Shown here in pieces: positions 10,701 to 16,241 of a stretch of 21,507 nt of DNA. Source of the stretch: UBA1756 sp045130235 (GTDB taxonomy: Bacteria > Bacteroidota > Bacteroidia > Bacteroidales > WCHB1-69); assembly GCA_045130235.1 (NCBI GenBank), contig JBGUPJ010000037.1, forward strand, positions 1 to 21,507, given 5' to 3'. The notes under the pieces were generated by a model. It was not told where the DNA came from and did not search any database. It was given only the letters and a program-made list of their open reading frames with translations. How positions within the stretch are numbered: the stretch's first letter is position 1; every line of letters starts with the position of its first letter. Position numbers and translations under genes: made by a program.

Positions 10701-12833
10701 GATAGTGCCACTGCCCGAGGAGAAGATACCTGCAATATGGCCTCCAGCACCTTTGATAGTTCCAGTATTGTAGCAATACTGATAAGAAATGGTACCATTC
10801 AAACGACCAGCTATACCAGCACAAAGAGTATTGTACGAATTAGTCGTAGTGATGATATCTCCTCTATTTCCACAATTATAGAATGTGGCAGAAAGCGTTG
10901 AATTATCCTTATTATGCCCCACAATACCACCCACAAAATCTGTATTCGAGGTGATATTGCCAAAATTCTGACAATTGGTGAAATTGTTCTGGCTACTTCC
11001 TAATTCTCGTACGATACCACCCATTCTTGTGGTAACATTGAGATTGTTCTTGTTGGTACTATTTATAATATTACAAGTGTAATTACCCACTGCCGTCTCA
11101 TAAATCAAACCACCTTTAATAGTAGTACTACCATCGGCATGGCAGTTGTCCACCGTACCGCCCTTCATCGTACGGATAAGAGCGGATTGATTAGCCGTGA
11201 GCACATTCCGCACCGTGAGATTTTTGATAGTAGCATTCTCGGTATAACGGAAGAAAGCATACTGAGCATCGCTATATTTCCAACCAATCACAGCATGGTT
11301 GCCTCCATCGTATGTGCCCTTAAAGGGAACTGACGAACCGCTACCTATACTCAGCCAGTTATCGTTGGGCATATTAATATCAATGGTTTGCAAAAAGCAG
11401 GTGTTGACTCCCATTGCCGGAATCGTGAAGTGCTTGTACTTGAACGGAAGACCCGTGTTGATGCCGTCGCGGAAAAGGGTGAGCTGGGCGAGATTGTCAA
11501 TCGTGAAAGGGTTGGCGGCAGTACCCAGGAGCGGGTCCTTGTCGAAACGGAACACGTAGCTGCGGGTGGCGCCGCTGTGCGTGGCCTGCAACACCACATA
11601 ACTCTGTCCATCCACAGTGAGCGTATAGGGAGCAGAATGGGTGATCGTGCCCACACCCTCTATCAGCGCCCATGTCACGCCTCCGGGCTGTCCACCCAGC
11701 GTTACGGTACTCACCGACGAAAGGTTGGAAAGACTGGAGCCGGTGGGAAGGAAAATCGGAACCAATGTGAGGTAGATATCAGGATTCGTGGATGGGTCGA
11801 AGCCTGTGATAACAGGGTAGATGTCACCGGCTTGCGCCGTAAATCCTGAGGGTGCCCACGTGCCGTCGGTCATATCAACAGTATTCATGGCCGTACCCCT
11901 CAACGAAGTGGGATCGGCAGTAACGCCAGCGGGGATAGATACCATCTGGCTGTCGTAATACAAATTGCTGATGACCGTACTCGCATGGCGGTCTTCACCA
12001 ATGGCACCGCCCGTGTAACTGAACTGACCATAAACGGTGCTGGATGAGTAGCAGTCCGTAAAAGTACAGGCGTCGCCCGCACCAACAGTACGGCCCACCA
12101 AACCACCCACCTGCGACTTACCGCTCACCATGGCATTGGTGCAACAATGGGTAACTTTTGTCGTGGTGGTAGCCTCACCGATGAGACCGCCCACAATGGT
12201 ACCTGCGGCTGCACTGGTACCTACACCCTCCACCGTACCGGCGAAGAAGCAGTTGTCCACCTCGGCATGAAGCGCCGTACCAATCAAACCACCGCAAGTG
12301 TTATCACCCGCCACGTAACTCTTGATAATACCGAGATTGCGAATCTTGGTATGGTTACCGGTAATGCCAATAAAACCGGCATTAGCACCATCCGATTTTA
12401 CATACATACCACTAATAGTATGATAGTTACCATCAAGTATACCATCAAAGGGGTGCGTATCGCTGTTACCCAGCACAATCCATGCTGTGGCGCCGGAGGG
12501 CAGCACGCCATCGCAGGAGGCCATATCACCGCTGTTGAGGGCGATGTCGGCCACCAGCCGGAAATAGCGATCCTCACCCGCATTCGGGATGGACACGTAG
12601 CCGGTTCCGGTGCTCGCATAATACATCGAGTCGGCAGGATTGAAATAGAAGGTGCCGCCCGCATTGATTCGCTGCGCAAGGGAAGTCAGCTGCTGCGCCG
12701 TCTTGATGGGGAACGGATCACTGGACGAGCCATTCTGCGCCTTCATGGTAAAAGGAAGGGCCATGAACACGACCATTGCGGCAAAGAGAAGCTGTTTCTT
12801 GAATCTGTGGTGGATGATGTTGCGCTTTCTCAT
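1..12833 (-). CDS. Giant secreted modular surface protein (GLUG / SprB-like / YDG-MBG repeats), C-terminus outside window
   Basis: One continuous frame of 4277 codons (over 400 kDa) runs from an ATG at 12833-12831 to the window edge. I read every codon and found no in-frame stop. A signal peptide is followed by five GLUG-containing units (about 12720-5590), a Cys-containing bridge and two SprB-like repeats (about 5420-4760), then at least 18 Ig-like units with KxYDGT or KVYGxxDP motifs (about 4745-1). GLUG segments resemble right-handed beta-solenoids, and YDG, MBG and SprB modules are typical of very large exported Bacteroidota proteins, so a surface adhesin or matrix role is inferred. No catalytic domain is seen. 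An anchor or type IX sorting domain would lie beyond position 1. The start is supported by the signal peptide directly after it and the AT-rich untranslated stretch upstream. Long plus-strand open frames opposite this gene are antisense shadows. The frame is certain; the function is inferred. Confidence 0.93.
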   Translation of the reverse strand, partial: MRKRNIIHHRFKKQLLFAAMVVFMALPFTMKAQNGSSSDPFPIKTAQQLTSLAQRINAGGTFYFNPADSMYYASTGTGYVSIPNAGEDRYFRLVADIALNSGDMASCDGVLPSGATAWIVLGNSDTHPFDGILDGNYHTISGMYVKSDGANAGFIGITGNHTKIRNLGIIKSYVAGDNTCGGLIGTALHAEVDNCFFAGTVEGVGTSAAAGTIVGGLIGEATTTTKVTHCCTNAMVSGKSQVGGLVGRTVGAGDACTFTDCYSSSTVYGQFSYTGGAIGEDRHASTVISNLYYDSQMVSIPAGVTADPTSLRGTAMNTVDMTDGTWAPSGFTAQAGDIYPVITGFDPSTNPDIYLTLVPIFLPTGSSLSNLSSVSTVTLGGQPGGVTWALIEGVGTITHSAPYTLTVDGQSYVVLQATHSGATRSYVFRFDKDPLLGTAANPFTIDNLAQLTLFRDGINTGLPFKYKHFTIPAMGVNTCFLQTIDINMPNDNWLSIGSGSSVPFKGTYDGGNHAVIGWKYSDAQYAFFRYTENATIKNLTVRNVLTANQSALIRTMKGGTVDNCHADGSTTIKGGLIYETAVGNYTCNIINSTNKNNLNVTTRMGGIVRELGSSQNNFTNCQNFGNITSNTDFVGGIVGHNKDNSTLSATFYNCGNRGDIITTTNSYNTLCAGIAGRLNGTISYQYCYNTGTIKGAGGHIAGIFSSGSGTITIDHCYNLGNIESGAGATKVDLCGISRHNVTSCFNAGTIIQRSDCYSDAAIYAVTPSASNGAGCFNAGDMYSNFTNANAFVDNGTNKTSHYNIARIHGLTSVVGGAYYDPKRVHSYTRAGSNGTSRTTAQMTAAGFMSSDYWVCEAGYYPRVKGLDTLTISKALCLPIYFSGDDYVDSVTTSFTVRTGWGIQWKVENQAACGATISAPNGSNLQTVTLAANRTGGNIILAAYKNEGGRDSVYHRITLVQAVAAPAGELTVTSYSDLDSLRRCINRGGAFMYKGTAVPAGGAGTTFKVTADFSMGGGTSVNWEPIGNEENCFKGIFDGDGHTISNFKQWTREYFGLFGTVRGTIKNVVLEVETISACKSGGAICGFLYGGTISNCRTLQGTDGMVSMGYTSYNGDHRVGGIVGYISESSRVTKCTNGARIEGLNSTYNYSRMGGIAGSASSNSVIDSCVNAGDIITSSKYIGGICGTGGQISCCVNYGKIKADNLSYRVAGIAFDATIEKCVNSGSIVLPMMSQNDCYVAGIGIGRSVKYSYNVGEITGKNAQYTAGVCVSGTCEYNYNAAQLTGDHVYAVCNTTNSHCFYDTQMSLVEDDFATAKTTQEMCQLTSTNMGANFTYESNMYPRITGLGYTPASVATASPVFLYGSETVALVENDFTMGGCSHSVSWSLDDGASLTISGCSAHIETPAMPKLQAGVSGEIYKQISLNILMDALIIKDKTELEHFRTYINSNQIFYYEPANQTFHNTMESGHSYIEVAANGVETAFKLSDTISNGIDLLGTTWTPIGTTSFKGIFDGNGKTIRNFKLRSNSYSGLFSRVENGAIRNLTIENAVTPSTYTYSYVGALAGNVKFATVENVHIKDCSIKSSGNYVGGMAGYGDGIIFDGIIVEETQVKGTSYVGGGTGYIKGNKIVNTEVSDCSVEATTSYAGGFAGAIGGYQSSVTLRNYVGNNNTVKAGNGVANGDYAGGFAGNAGNGAGLTNDNMTINGGSVSGRDYVGGLVGVETNMTPTTINCSAIVTGRDWVGGIVGSGIGSMYGSRWNFTGEVEGRNKVGGLVGGTSSSQYGGGYVTHSVNAGKVTGKTAVGGIRGYAEQPSSNAVSQCVNLGDVTGEDKVGGIIGWNLGSVYGNVNAGRVTGNRYVGGIVGYQEQYTGYSNSARYSISCGQVYGVEYVGNVAGYSQAGTVSHCYYDKQMSSRFMGLGTTGDDEVGVAEGKLTRQMLNQGIRAGLSNDSYFTYATDLYPRPTTIKDSIGAIVAATPVVLADTVTAYTIPGINGYAVTPTTTNSVVWTQLAGHTNFYWDSPSFKAQRAGMTVLTASKGSFAKNIDFVVGVSSEMPCIIKNDVELSKFTNYINSGLPFYYNTEDSTFAATAGAAGIEWIPIAAGGEDFFFKLDYNPTFGPGSEWTSRIGTPTAPFKGDFNGDHHIVSNLPSANADTCGFFGCNAGTIRNLVINNANMSDDSHNTVAALCGYNSGRIDSCSVKNCEVNGNNVVAAIAAINTGYVSACYSSSTVNGNDTVAGICAVNTGSITSTFNMGDITADTYAGGIAGVNTGSLANTYNVGNITASDYAGGLAGKTGTSLATSYNAGQVNCSGSNAGGIAGNISGSNVTAITSVAYDDAMCTLPSSFQGGNSYNTVKTSTQNMVGSGLQSTLGTADWVFTANMYPRLRGMDTLNASQLSATPIFLTPGENVQNVCHDFTVSNNNNTVTWTQVSSDALVMDGVPNIVLDHCGTPTLQATRGDEQKNIPLQINFTGAVEQRDTTCGEPYLWEVSGLTYNTTHTAVVNRTVDGCPYTYTLHVVIPAELQVNVTSEPETCVDANDGTATATVTGGLGSSYTYEWTDLDSNRATPLPATATITGLAPEHEYRVTVTDVLNTKHCTVRDSIEVEAAIPLVASIDSVSAGCYGSVDGMFEVSFSGGKAPYVLSWSGASSGSRNLADPQVHYAVTGLNNGNHTVVVRDANNCTTTLTANLVEDNRVYTITAFDTTKLYDGVAVNAARYTLNYGTTTHTNVVSGNSVTLDNGDVLTATVSQTNPTNAGIYSNQVNSYVVMRGAEDVTCQYNISPVNKNVVINKRNVIVTSADSSKFYNTTSPTPLTNHRVIVSGDRFTAADSALITYNFHGSQTVGGVSDNDFDIEWNGVNSNNYTVTKVYGTLTVIENGMLIVRAKSLNRAYDGTSETYTSQENVGYTVTAYYVRMPGDPGYNGVNNQPDTVYGLGPQYRVEVEMNNGVDVTMKDADTVDWRVTSIHAYYNDGVEDHDVTMSFKQRDTIHGVLQINPVEITMTSDGGSWVYDGTTHTLPEVTMVGSFVSGEISGTPTATGSITNVGKVTNTISFTPAGSYLAKNYRITKTEDTLKVTKRPLNITGVDTYVDYTGSQQTTTDFTYGNLVSGHTATGVSFSASGTEVGNYVGAFTGKLSLTVTDGSSNDVTANYDTVYTPGTLYIRSLIKELRVASATVSEMYDGQPHTAQTYTVNFGYQPMPSVVDNLHFKLTTGDTVVIIPGSASRTDVGSVRNDFDLTIRPAEHFANYTNIVRDTGTINVTPREVILRSLSLTKTYDGTAIVYDTAVAVGNGFVEGQGATYTFSNPRTYIAVGTYPNAFDYTLNAGTNAANYTFVKDTGSLVITPAVLTVKAVDVTRTYGEPNVFDYTITGYQGSDNVSVVSGLDANHPSYNCDGGQYANIGTYTITPVLTGLSAGNYTLEPATGNLTIQRRVLTVNAPSVTAAYDGNTHNQTTNPILGTITYTNLATGDVVTHVAMSYSRVDGGETPMTCSSITIEHSGVDVTANYNVLVSDTSKLIITKRDLTIKVKDTTKVYDGTALVPEHYEIVSGTLATGDAISNVTYSGSQTAVGTSASSFSQLRIVRGGNDVSALCYNLVLNNGTLTVTPKAVTVTADPKEKVYGAADPTLTATVTGLLGSDVVTYTLSRAAGEAVGKYAITPTGAAIQGNYSVTYVEDSLTITKANLVVNVQDDTKVYGESDPTFTATLSGLQNGDTQADILTLLDLQFTRESGENVGTYEISATGNALANYNVTYNTGTLTITKAELTVTADNKTKVFGTSDPTYTATLSGLQNGDTQAAILTELGLSFSRVSGENVGTYIITASGPSTLSNYSVDYVQGSLEITKADLTININASKEYDATALVTSYLQAAATTTGLVTGDHLTAGEVTTNAATVGVYTHPSTSTITTAFATTLGISNYTVTYNITQTITRSDDMVVTCPDAADCTKEYDGTALQPVATATVPDGTSAVIEYKTASTSWSTTAPSITHVSEGPLAVQVRASNANYDTVYCNYTLTITQTALTITVTDQQYVYNNDAQGENNATYTNSTEIASKVSVVGLEGSDALTSIKLNGTRTAVGEYADEIVASDAVIGANTADYDITYVPGKLTITRAPLTIKLDTTKVYDGTTFVSTYAATGAGYTVTGLQNGATVTAGEVTSRAKDVATYTYTGTTAPTSGADMTITTAFTTSDDITNYSVSYDFKQVITPRELTIKLDTTKVYDGTAFVSTYAATGSGYTVTGLQNGATVTAGVVTSASKDVDTYTYTGATAPTSGA
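4760..5420 (-). other. Cys-containing bridge and two SprB-like repeats in the giant protein
   Basis: After the last GLUG unit, the frame encodes a Cys/Trp module (TCGEPYLW ... GCPYTYTLHVVIP), resembling the 'CD-x-W ... GCDSV' modules of Bacteroidales surface proteins. Two copies of a segment with Cys, then DGTATVTGG or DGMFEVSFSGG, then Y-x-W, then GL-x-H-V-V-V-D follow. This is the usual pattern of SprB repeats, first described in a Flavobacterium gliding adhesin. The segment joins the solenoid half to the Ig-like half. Domain naming is by pattern and not verified by a profile search. Confidence 0.6.
5590..12720 (-). repeat. Five large GLUG/beta-solenoid units with Ig-like spacers inside the giant protein
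   Basis: Each unit opens with a pattern like 'I-x-eL-x-xF-xx-IN-xG-x-FxY' (near 12700, 11500, 9920, 8550 and 6650). A 'pFkGxfDGxxHxI' segment follows, then many short GLUG-type turns such as VGGIVG and AGGIAG around Cys/Asn ladders. Units close with 'YPRxxGxD'-like sequence (near 11820, 10250, 8810, 6955 and 5675). A spacer of about 70-90 residues containing 'F...V.W....' precedes the next unit. Unit lengths differ (roughly 1.1-1.9 kb), so this is ancient module duplication rather than recent copying. GLUG repeats are known from bacterial surface and secreted proteins; a solenoid fold is inferred. Confidence 0.8.
12738..12833 (-). other. Signal peptide of the giant protein
   Basis: Residues 1-14 are strongly basic (Arg, Lys, His). 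Residues 15-29 are hydrophobic (LLFAAMVVFMALPFT). A short MKA stretch then precedes QNG, which suggests cleavage after Ala32. This indicates Sec export. The mature chain begins just before the first GLUG unit. Confidence 0.85.
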
Positions 12834-12889
12834 ATATATCATTAATATTCGTTTATATACATATTATATATACATATCATAATGTCGTT

Positions 12890-12921
12890 CAAAGTTGTTC
12901 TGCTACGAATTAACAATTCAA
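12890..12921 (-). promoter_or_regulatory. Candidate promoter of the giant surface-protein gene
   Basis: On the minus strand, CAACTTTG (12897-12890) differs from the Bacteroidota -7 consensus TAnnTTTG by one base. A TTG (12921-12919) lies 21 nt upstream, matching the -33 spacing. The predicted transcript would have a leader of about 50 nt, very AT-rich (many ATAT steps), before the ATG at 12833. Confidence 0.4.
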
Positions 12922-13366
12922 CATTCCCCAAAAATCCACAACGCATGCATTTTGTGCACATTATCGCAAAAAAAAGACGAATTTTTGCCAAACACAAAAG
13001 CACATACCACCCCGATGGGAATAAGAAATAGCTGTAGTTCAATTAGTTATCAAAAAATCATCTACTTCATCCCAATAAGTTAAATAAGGGGCAAAATTAT
13101 TGCAAATTGTCAAGGGAATAGGTTTTTTTTATTGTGTTTCAGTCGTTTACATCGTATATTTTGCGAATGAATAATATTATTCAGCGAAGTGACAAAAAAC
13201 ATAGTGAATGATGTGATTATATAGCTTTGGGTCAAACAGAGAAATATTCAGCCCAACAATTAAAAGATATAAAGTATGATGCCCTTATATGGAGATGCTT
13301 TTTTAGTGGAGAAAATTTTGTGGAAAAATATTTTTTTCAAAATAATAAAGCGAAAAGAATTTTTTG

Positions 13367-13374
13367 TACTTTTG
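13367..13374 (+). promoter_or_regulatory. -7 box of the rplM operon promoter
   Basis: TACTTTTG is an exact TAnnTTTG match, followed by a GC-rich start region (CCGCCC). No good TTG lies 19-21 nt upstream, so the -33 part is weak. Transcription would start near 13380, giving a leader of about 85 nt before the rplM ATG at 13465. Confidence 0.65.
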
Positions 13375-13421
13375 CCGCCCGAAAATCCGATTATTATCTA
13401 ACGATAAACAAATTAAGAACC

Positions 13422-13447
13422 GGAGCGTATGGGTGAAGATGCGCTCC
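13422..13447 (+). promoter_or_regulatory. Hairpin in the rplM mRNA leader
   Basis: GGAGCG (13422-13427) pairs with CGCTCC (13442-13447), extended by a U-G and an A-U pair to 8 bp around a 10-nt loop. It lies between the -7 box and the rplM start, ending 17 nt before the ATG. There is no T-run, so it is not an obvious terminator. It may be an autoregulatory leader element, but only the pairing is seen. Confidence 0.4.
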
Positions 13448-13464
13448 AAAACAAAAGATTGAAA

Positions 13465-13920
13465 ATGAACACATTAAGTTACAGAACGATTCCTGCCAGC
13501 GAGAAAATCGTGAAAAAGGAATGGGTTGTCATCGATGCAGAAAATGCAGTTGTCGGCCGCCTTTCCACCGTCGTCGCCCGCATCCTTCGCGGTAAGACGA
13601 AGACTTATTATTCACCTCATTTCGATTGCGGTGACAATGTCATCATCATCAATGCCGAGAAAGTGAGATTCACCGGCAAGAAGATGACCGACAAGGTTTA
13701 CACCCACCATACCGGCTATCCGGGCGGCCAGCGTCATCAGTCTCCCCGTGAGATGTTCAACCGCAACCCCATCCGCATTGTTGAACACGCTGTTAGAGGC
13801 ATGCTCCCGAAGAACAGACTCGGCGACCAGCTCTATCGCAACCTGTATGTTTATGCAGGTCCCAACCATCCGCACGAAGGTCAGCAACCCAAATTGATTA
13901 ACATTAACGATATTAAATAG
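13465..13920 (+). CDS. rplM: Large ribosomal subunit protein L13 (uL13)
   Basis: L13 is a structural protein of the 50S subunit that binds 23S rRNA early in assembly. The 151 residues carry family landmarks: KEWVVIDAENAVVGRL near the N-terminus, HFDCGDNVIIINAEKV, the HHTGYPGGQ block, and GMLPKNRLG followed by LYVYAG near the C-terminus. Length fits Bacteroidota L13. An upstream ATG (13429) in the same frame would add 12 residues unlike the family and would sit in the leader hairpin, so the ATG at 13465, preceded by an A-rich stretch, is preferred. It is the first gene of the operon, and rpsI starts 5 nt after its stop. Confidence 0.97.
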   Translation: MNTLSYRTIPASEKIVKKEWVVIDAENAVVGRLSTVVARILRGKTKTYYSPHFDCGDNVIIINAEKVRFTGKKMTDKVYTHHTGYPGGQRHQSPREMFNRNPIRIVEHAVRGMLPKNRLGDQLYRNLYVYAGPNHPHEGQQPKLININDIK

Positions 13921-13925
13921 CAAAA

Positions 13926-14312
13926 ATGGAAGTCACTAATACAATCGGAAGAAGAAAAACCGCCGTCGCCAGAATCTACATGCAGAAAGGCAGCGGCCAG
14001 ATTACCATTAACAAGCGCGATTACAAAGAGTATTTCCCGCTCGGCACCCTCCAGTATGTCGTCACCCAGCCCCTCCAGATCACCGATCTTATGGGCCAGT
14101 ATGACATCAAGGTGAACCTTGACGGCGGTGGCATGTCCGGCCAGGCCGAAGCCCTCCGTCTCGCTATCTCCCGCGCCATCTGCGAGCTGTACCCCGATTT
14201 CCGCCCCACCCTCAAATCCAAGGGCCTCCTCAAACGTGACCCCCGTATGGTGGAAAGAAAGAAACCTGGTCAGCCCAAAGCACGTAAGAGATTCCAGTTC
14301 AGCAAACGTTAA
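13926..14312 (+). CDS. rpsI: Small ribosomal subunit protein S9 (uS9)
   Basis: S9 belongs to the 30S head, and its C-terminal tail reaches toward the P-site tRNA. The 128 residues include the N-terminal IGRRKTAVARI, the family signature GGGMSGQAEALRLAISRA (residues 67-84), DPRMVERKKPG, and the conserved basic end FSKR. It lies 5 nt after rplM, the near-universal rplM-rpsI pairing, and is surely co-transcribed with it. No anomalies. Confidence 0.98.
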   Translation: MEVTNTIGRRKTAVARIYMQKGSGQITINKRDYKEYFPLGTLQYVVTQPLQITDLMGQYDIKVNLDGGGMSGQAEALRLAISRAICELYPDFRPTLKSKGLLKRDPRMVERKKPGQPKARKRFQFSKR

Positions 14313-14356
14313 TCATCGGATTACAAATTTATTATTAATAACCAGTTTAGTATCGA

Positions 14357-14392
14357 AACTGCTGAGACTTCGTCACGAACTACCCAGCAGTT
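14357..14392 (+). promoter_or_regulatory. Inverted repeat in the rpsI-rpsB intergenic leader
   Basis: AACTGCTG (14357-14364) pairs perfectly with CAGCAGTT (14385-14392). The 20-nt loop contains a second small stem, TTCG/CGAA around TCA. It ends 28 nt before the rpsB ATG and has no following T-run. S2 is known to repress its own rpsB-tsf message in E. coli through a leader structure. Whether this is an analogous element is inference. Confidence 0.45.
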
Positions 14393-14420
14393 GATTAATG
14401 AACGTAAACAAATTAAAAAA

Positions 14421-15326
14421 ATGGCACAAGTAACATTTGAACAACTTCTGGACGCCGGCTGTCACTTTGGACACCTGAGAAGAAAATGGAACCCCCACAT
14501 GGCTCCTTACATCTTCATGGAAAAGAACGGCATCCACATCATCGACCTTCACAAAACCACCGAGAAATTGGACGAGGCTTGCGCAGCTGCCAAGCAGATC
14601 GCCAAGTCGGGCCGCAAAATCCTCTTCGTCGCTACCAAAAAGCAGGCGAAAGACACTGTGGCTGAGCTCGTAAAGACGGTTGGCATGCCTTACGTTACCG
14701 AGCGCTGGCCCGGCGGTATGCTCACCAACTTCTTCACCATCCGGAAGGCCGTCAAGAAAATGGGTGACATCGACAAGCTGATGGAAAGCCCCCAGTTCGA
14801 GAAAATCTCCAAGAGAGAGAAATTGCAGATCCAGCGTGAGCGCGCCAAACTTGACAAGAACCTCGGTTCTATCGCCGACCTCTCCCGCCTGCCCGCTGCA
14901 GTTTTCATCGTGGATATCCTGAAAGAGCACATCGCCGTTGCTGAGGCTCACCGTCTCAACATCCCCACGCTCGCTATCGTGGATACCAACTCCGACCCGA
15001 ACCTCGTGGACTTCCCCATCCCCGCCAACGACGACGCCTCCAAGTCCATCTCCGTTATCGTGAAGGCCGTTTGCGACGCCATCGCTGAAGGTCTTGCCGA
15101 GCGTAAGATCGACAAGGACAACGCCGCCAATGACGATATGGATGAAGAGACCGCCGAATTCACCGATGAAGCCAACTACGACGATGACGAGAAACGCGAG
15201 GGCAGAACCCGCGACGGCGTCAGAAAAGTCAAGGATGTGGCTGAAGAGGGTGAAGATGGTCAGCGCAAAAAACGCCCCACCATCAAGAGAGGTCCCGTGA
15301 AAGCCGGTAGCACCAAGAAAAACTAA
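14421..15326 (+). CDS. rpsB: Small ribosomal subunit protein S2 (uS2) with long charged C-terminal tail
   Basis: S2 binds the 30S body next to S1 and is needed for initiation. The 301 residues show the family start FEQLLDAGCHFGH, then WNPHMAPYIF, KTVGMPYVTERWPGGMLTNF (residues 85-104), and IPTLAIVDTNSDPNLVDFPIPANDD (residues 181-205). The core ends near residue 228. The last 70 or so residues are low-complexity: acidic first (DDMDEETAEF, YDDDEKREG), then basic (RKKRPTIKRG ... KK). This makes the protein longer than the usual 230-280 residues. An in-frame TTG at 14391 would extend the start into the leader stem; the ATG at 14421 directly before MAQVTFEQLL is preferred. It precedes tsf by 28 nt. 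Confidence 0.97.
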   Translation: MAQVTFEQLLDAGCHFGHLRRKWNPHMAPYIFMEKNGIHIIDLHKTTEKLDEACAAAKQIAKSGRKILFVATKKQAKDTVAELVKTVGMPYVTERWPGGMLTNFFTIRKAVKKMGDIDKLMESPQFEKISKREKLQIQRERAKLDKNLGSIADLSRLPAAVFIVDILKEHIAVAEAHRLNIPTLAIVDTNSDPNLVDFPIPANDDASKSISVIVKAVCDAIAEGLAERKIDKDNAANDDMDEETAEFTDEANYDDDEKREGRTRDGVRKVKDVAEEGEDGQRKKRPTIKRGPVKAGSTKKN

Positions 15327-15354
15327 TTTTGTTTAACCATTAAAAATCAATAAT

Positions 15355-16179
15355 ATGGAAATCAAAGCAGCACAAGTCAATGAGCTGAGAAAAATGACCG
15401 GTGTCGGTATGATGGATTGCAAGAACGCCCTCGTAGAAGCAGAAGGCGATTTCGACAAAGCTATCGACATCCTCAGAAAGAAAGGCCAGAAAGTCGCCGC
15501 TAAGCGTGCCGACCGTACTGCAGACCAGGGCCGCGTAGTGGCTAAGGTCAACGCCGACAGCACCAAGGGTTACATCCTCGTGCTCAGCTGCGAAACCGAC
15601 TTCGTCGGAAAGAACGCAGAATTCGTTGCCGCCAGCGAGCAGTTCATCGACCTCGCCATGAAGGCTAACGCCAAAACCCGCGAAGAGGTACTCGCTCTCG
15701 ACGTGGACGGCCGTACCATCGCCGATCATATTTCTGACCTGATGGGCAAAACCGGTGAGAAAATCGAGCTCCCCGCCTTCAACGTAATCGAGGCAGCTCA
15801 CGTCACCGCTTACAACCACATGGGCAACCGCCTCGCCTGCATCGCCGGTTTCAACATCGCTGGCGTTGATGAGGCCGCTCATGAAGTAGCCCTCCAGATC
15901 GCCGCTATGAACCCGGTTGCCCTCAACGCCGAGTCCATCCCGCAGGCTACCATCGACCACGAACTCGAAGTGGCTCGCGAGACCATCCGTCAGGAAGGCA
16001 AACCCGAAAACATGGTGGACAAGATCGCCCAGGGTAAGCTCAACAAGTTCTTCAAGGAAAACACTCTTCTTGCTCAGGACTACTATGCCGACAACAAGAT
16101 GAGCGTGACCGACTTCCTCAAGAAGACCAACCCCGACCTCACCTGCACCGGTTTCTACCGTCTGCAGCTCGGTGCATAA
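15355..16179 (+). CDS. tsf: Translation elongation factor Ts
   Basis: EF-Ts is the guanine-nucleotide exchange factor that recycles EF-Tu-GDP in the cytoplasm. The 274 residues start with the UBA-like EF-Tu-binding domain (VNELRKMTGVGMMDCKNAL, residues 8-26). The hallmark TDFVGKNAEF follows at residues 81-90, in place of the common TDFVAKN. The C-terminal part includes GKLNKFFKENTLLAQ. It is the last gene of the operon, directly followed by a terminator. A minus-strand open frame over nearly the same span is a codon-bias shadow. Confidence 0.97.
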   Translation: MEIKAAQVNELRKMTGVGMMDCKNALVEAEGDFDKAIDILRKKGQKVAAKRADRTADQGRVVAKVNADSTKGYILVLSCETDFVGKNAEFVAASEQFIDLAMKANAKTREEVLALDVDGRTIADHISDLMGKTGEKIELPAFNVIEAAHVTAYNHMGNRLACIAGFNIAGVDEAAHEVALQIAAMNPVALNAESIPQATIDHELEVARETIRQEGKPENMVDKIAQGKLNKFFKENTLLAQDYYADNKMSVTDFLKKTNPDLTCTGFYRLQLGA

Positions 16180-16199
16180 CCGACATACAGGTCGTTTCA

Positions 16200-16235
16200 A
16201 CAAAAATCCCGATGCCTTTGGTATCGGGATTTTTT
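16200..16235 (+). terminator. Intrinsic terminator of the rplM-rpsI-rpsB-tsf operon
   Basis: An arm of A residues plus ATCCCGAT (to 16213) pairs with ATCGGGAT (16223-16230) around a 9-nt loop, and six T residues follow. It begins about 20 nt after the tsf stop. The A-run on the left lets the stem extend into the T-run. Confidence 0.88.
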
Positions 16236-16241
16236 GTTGTC

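Larger units (their letters stand above)
12834..13464. other. Divergent intergenic region, AT-rich
   Basis: This gap of about 630 bp separates the minus-strand giant gene from the plus-strand rplM operon. It holds the candidate promoters of both and the rplM leader hairpin. The rest is AT-rich with homopolymer runs (for example a T run near 13123-13130). A short open frame at 13227-13436 begins at a TTG codon and covers the rplM promoter; I do not regard it as a gene. No tRNA or other RNA was recognised. Confidence 0.7.

Noticed and set aside
13227..13436. 69-residue plus-strand frame upstream of rplM
   Set aside because: It starts at TTG, spans the rplM promoter and leader, is AT-driven in composition and resembles nothing.
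15340..16203. 287-residue minus-strand open frame over tsf, and a similar one at 14373-14951 over rpsB
   Set aside because: Antisense shadows of strongly recognised rpsB and tsf, with no domain signal of their own.
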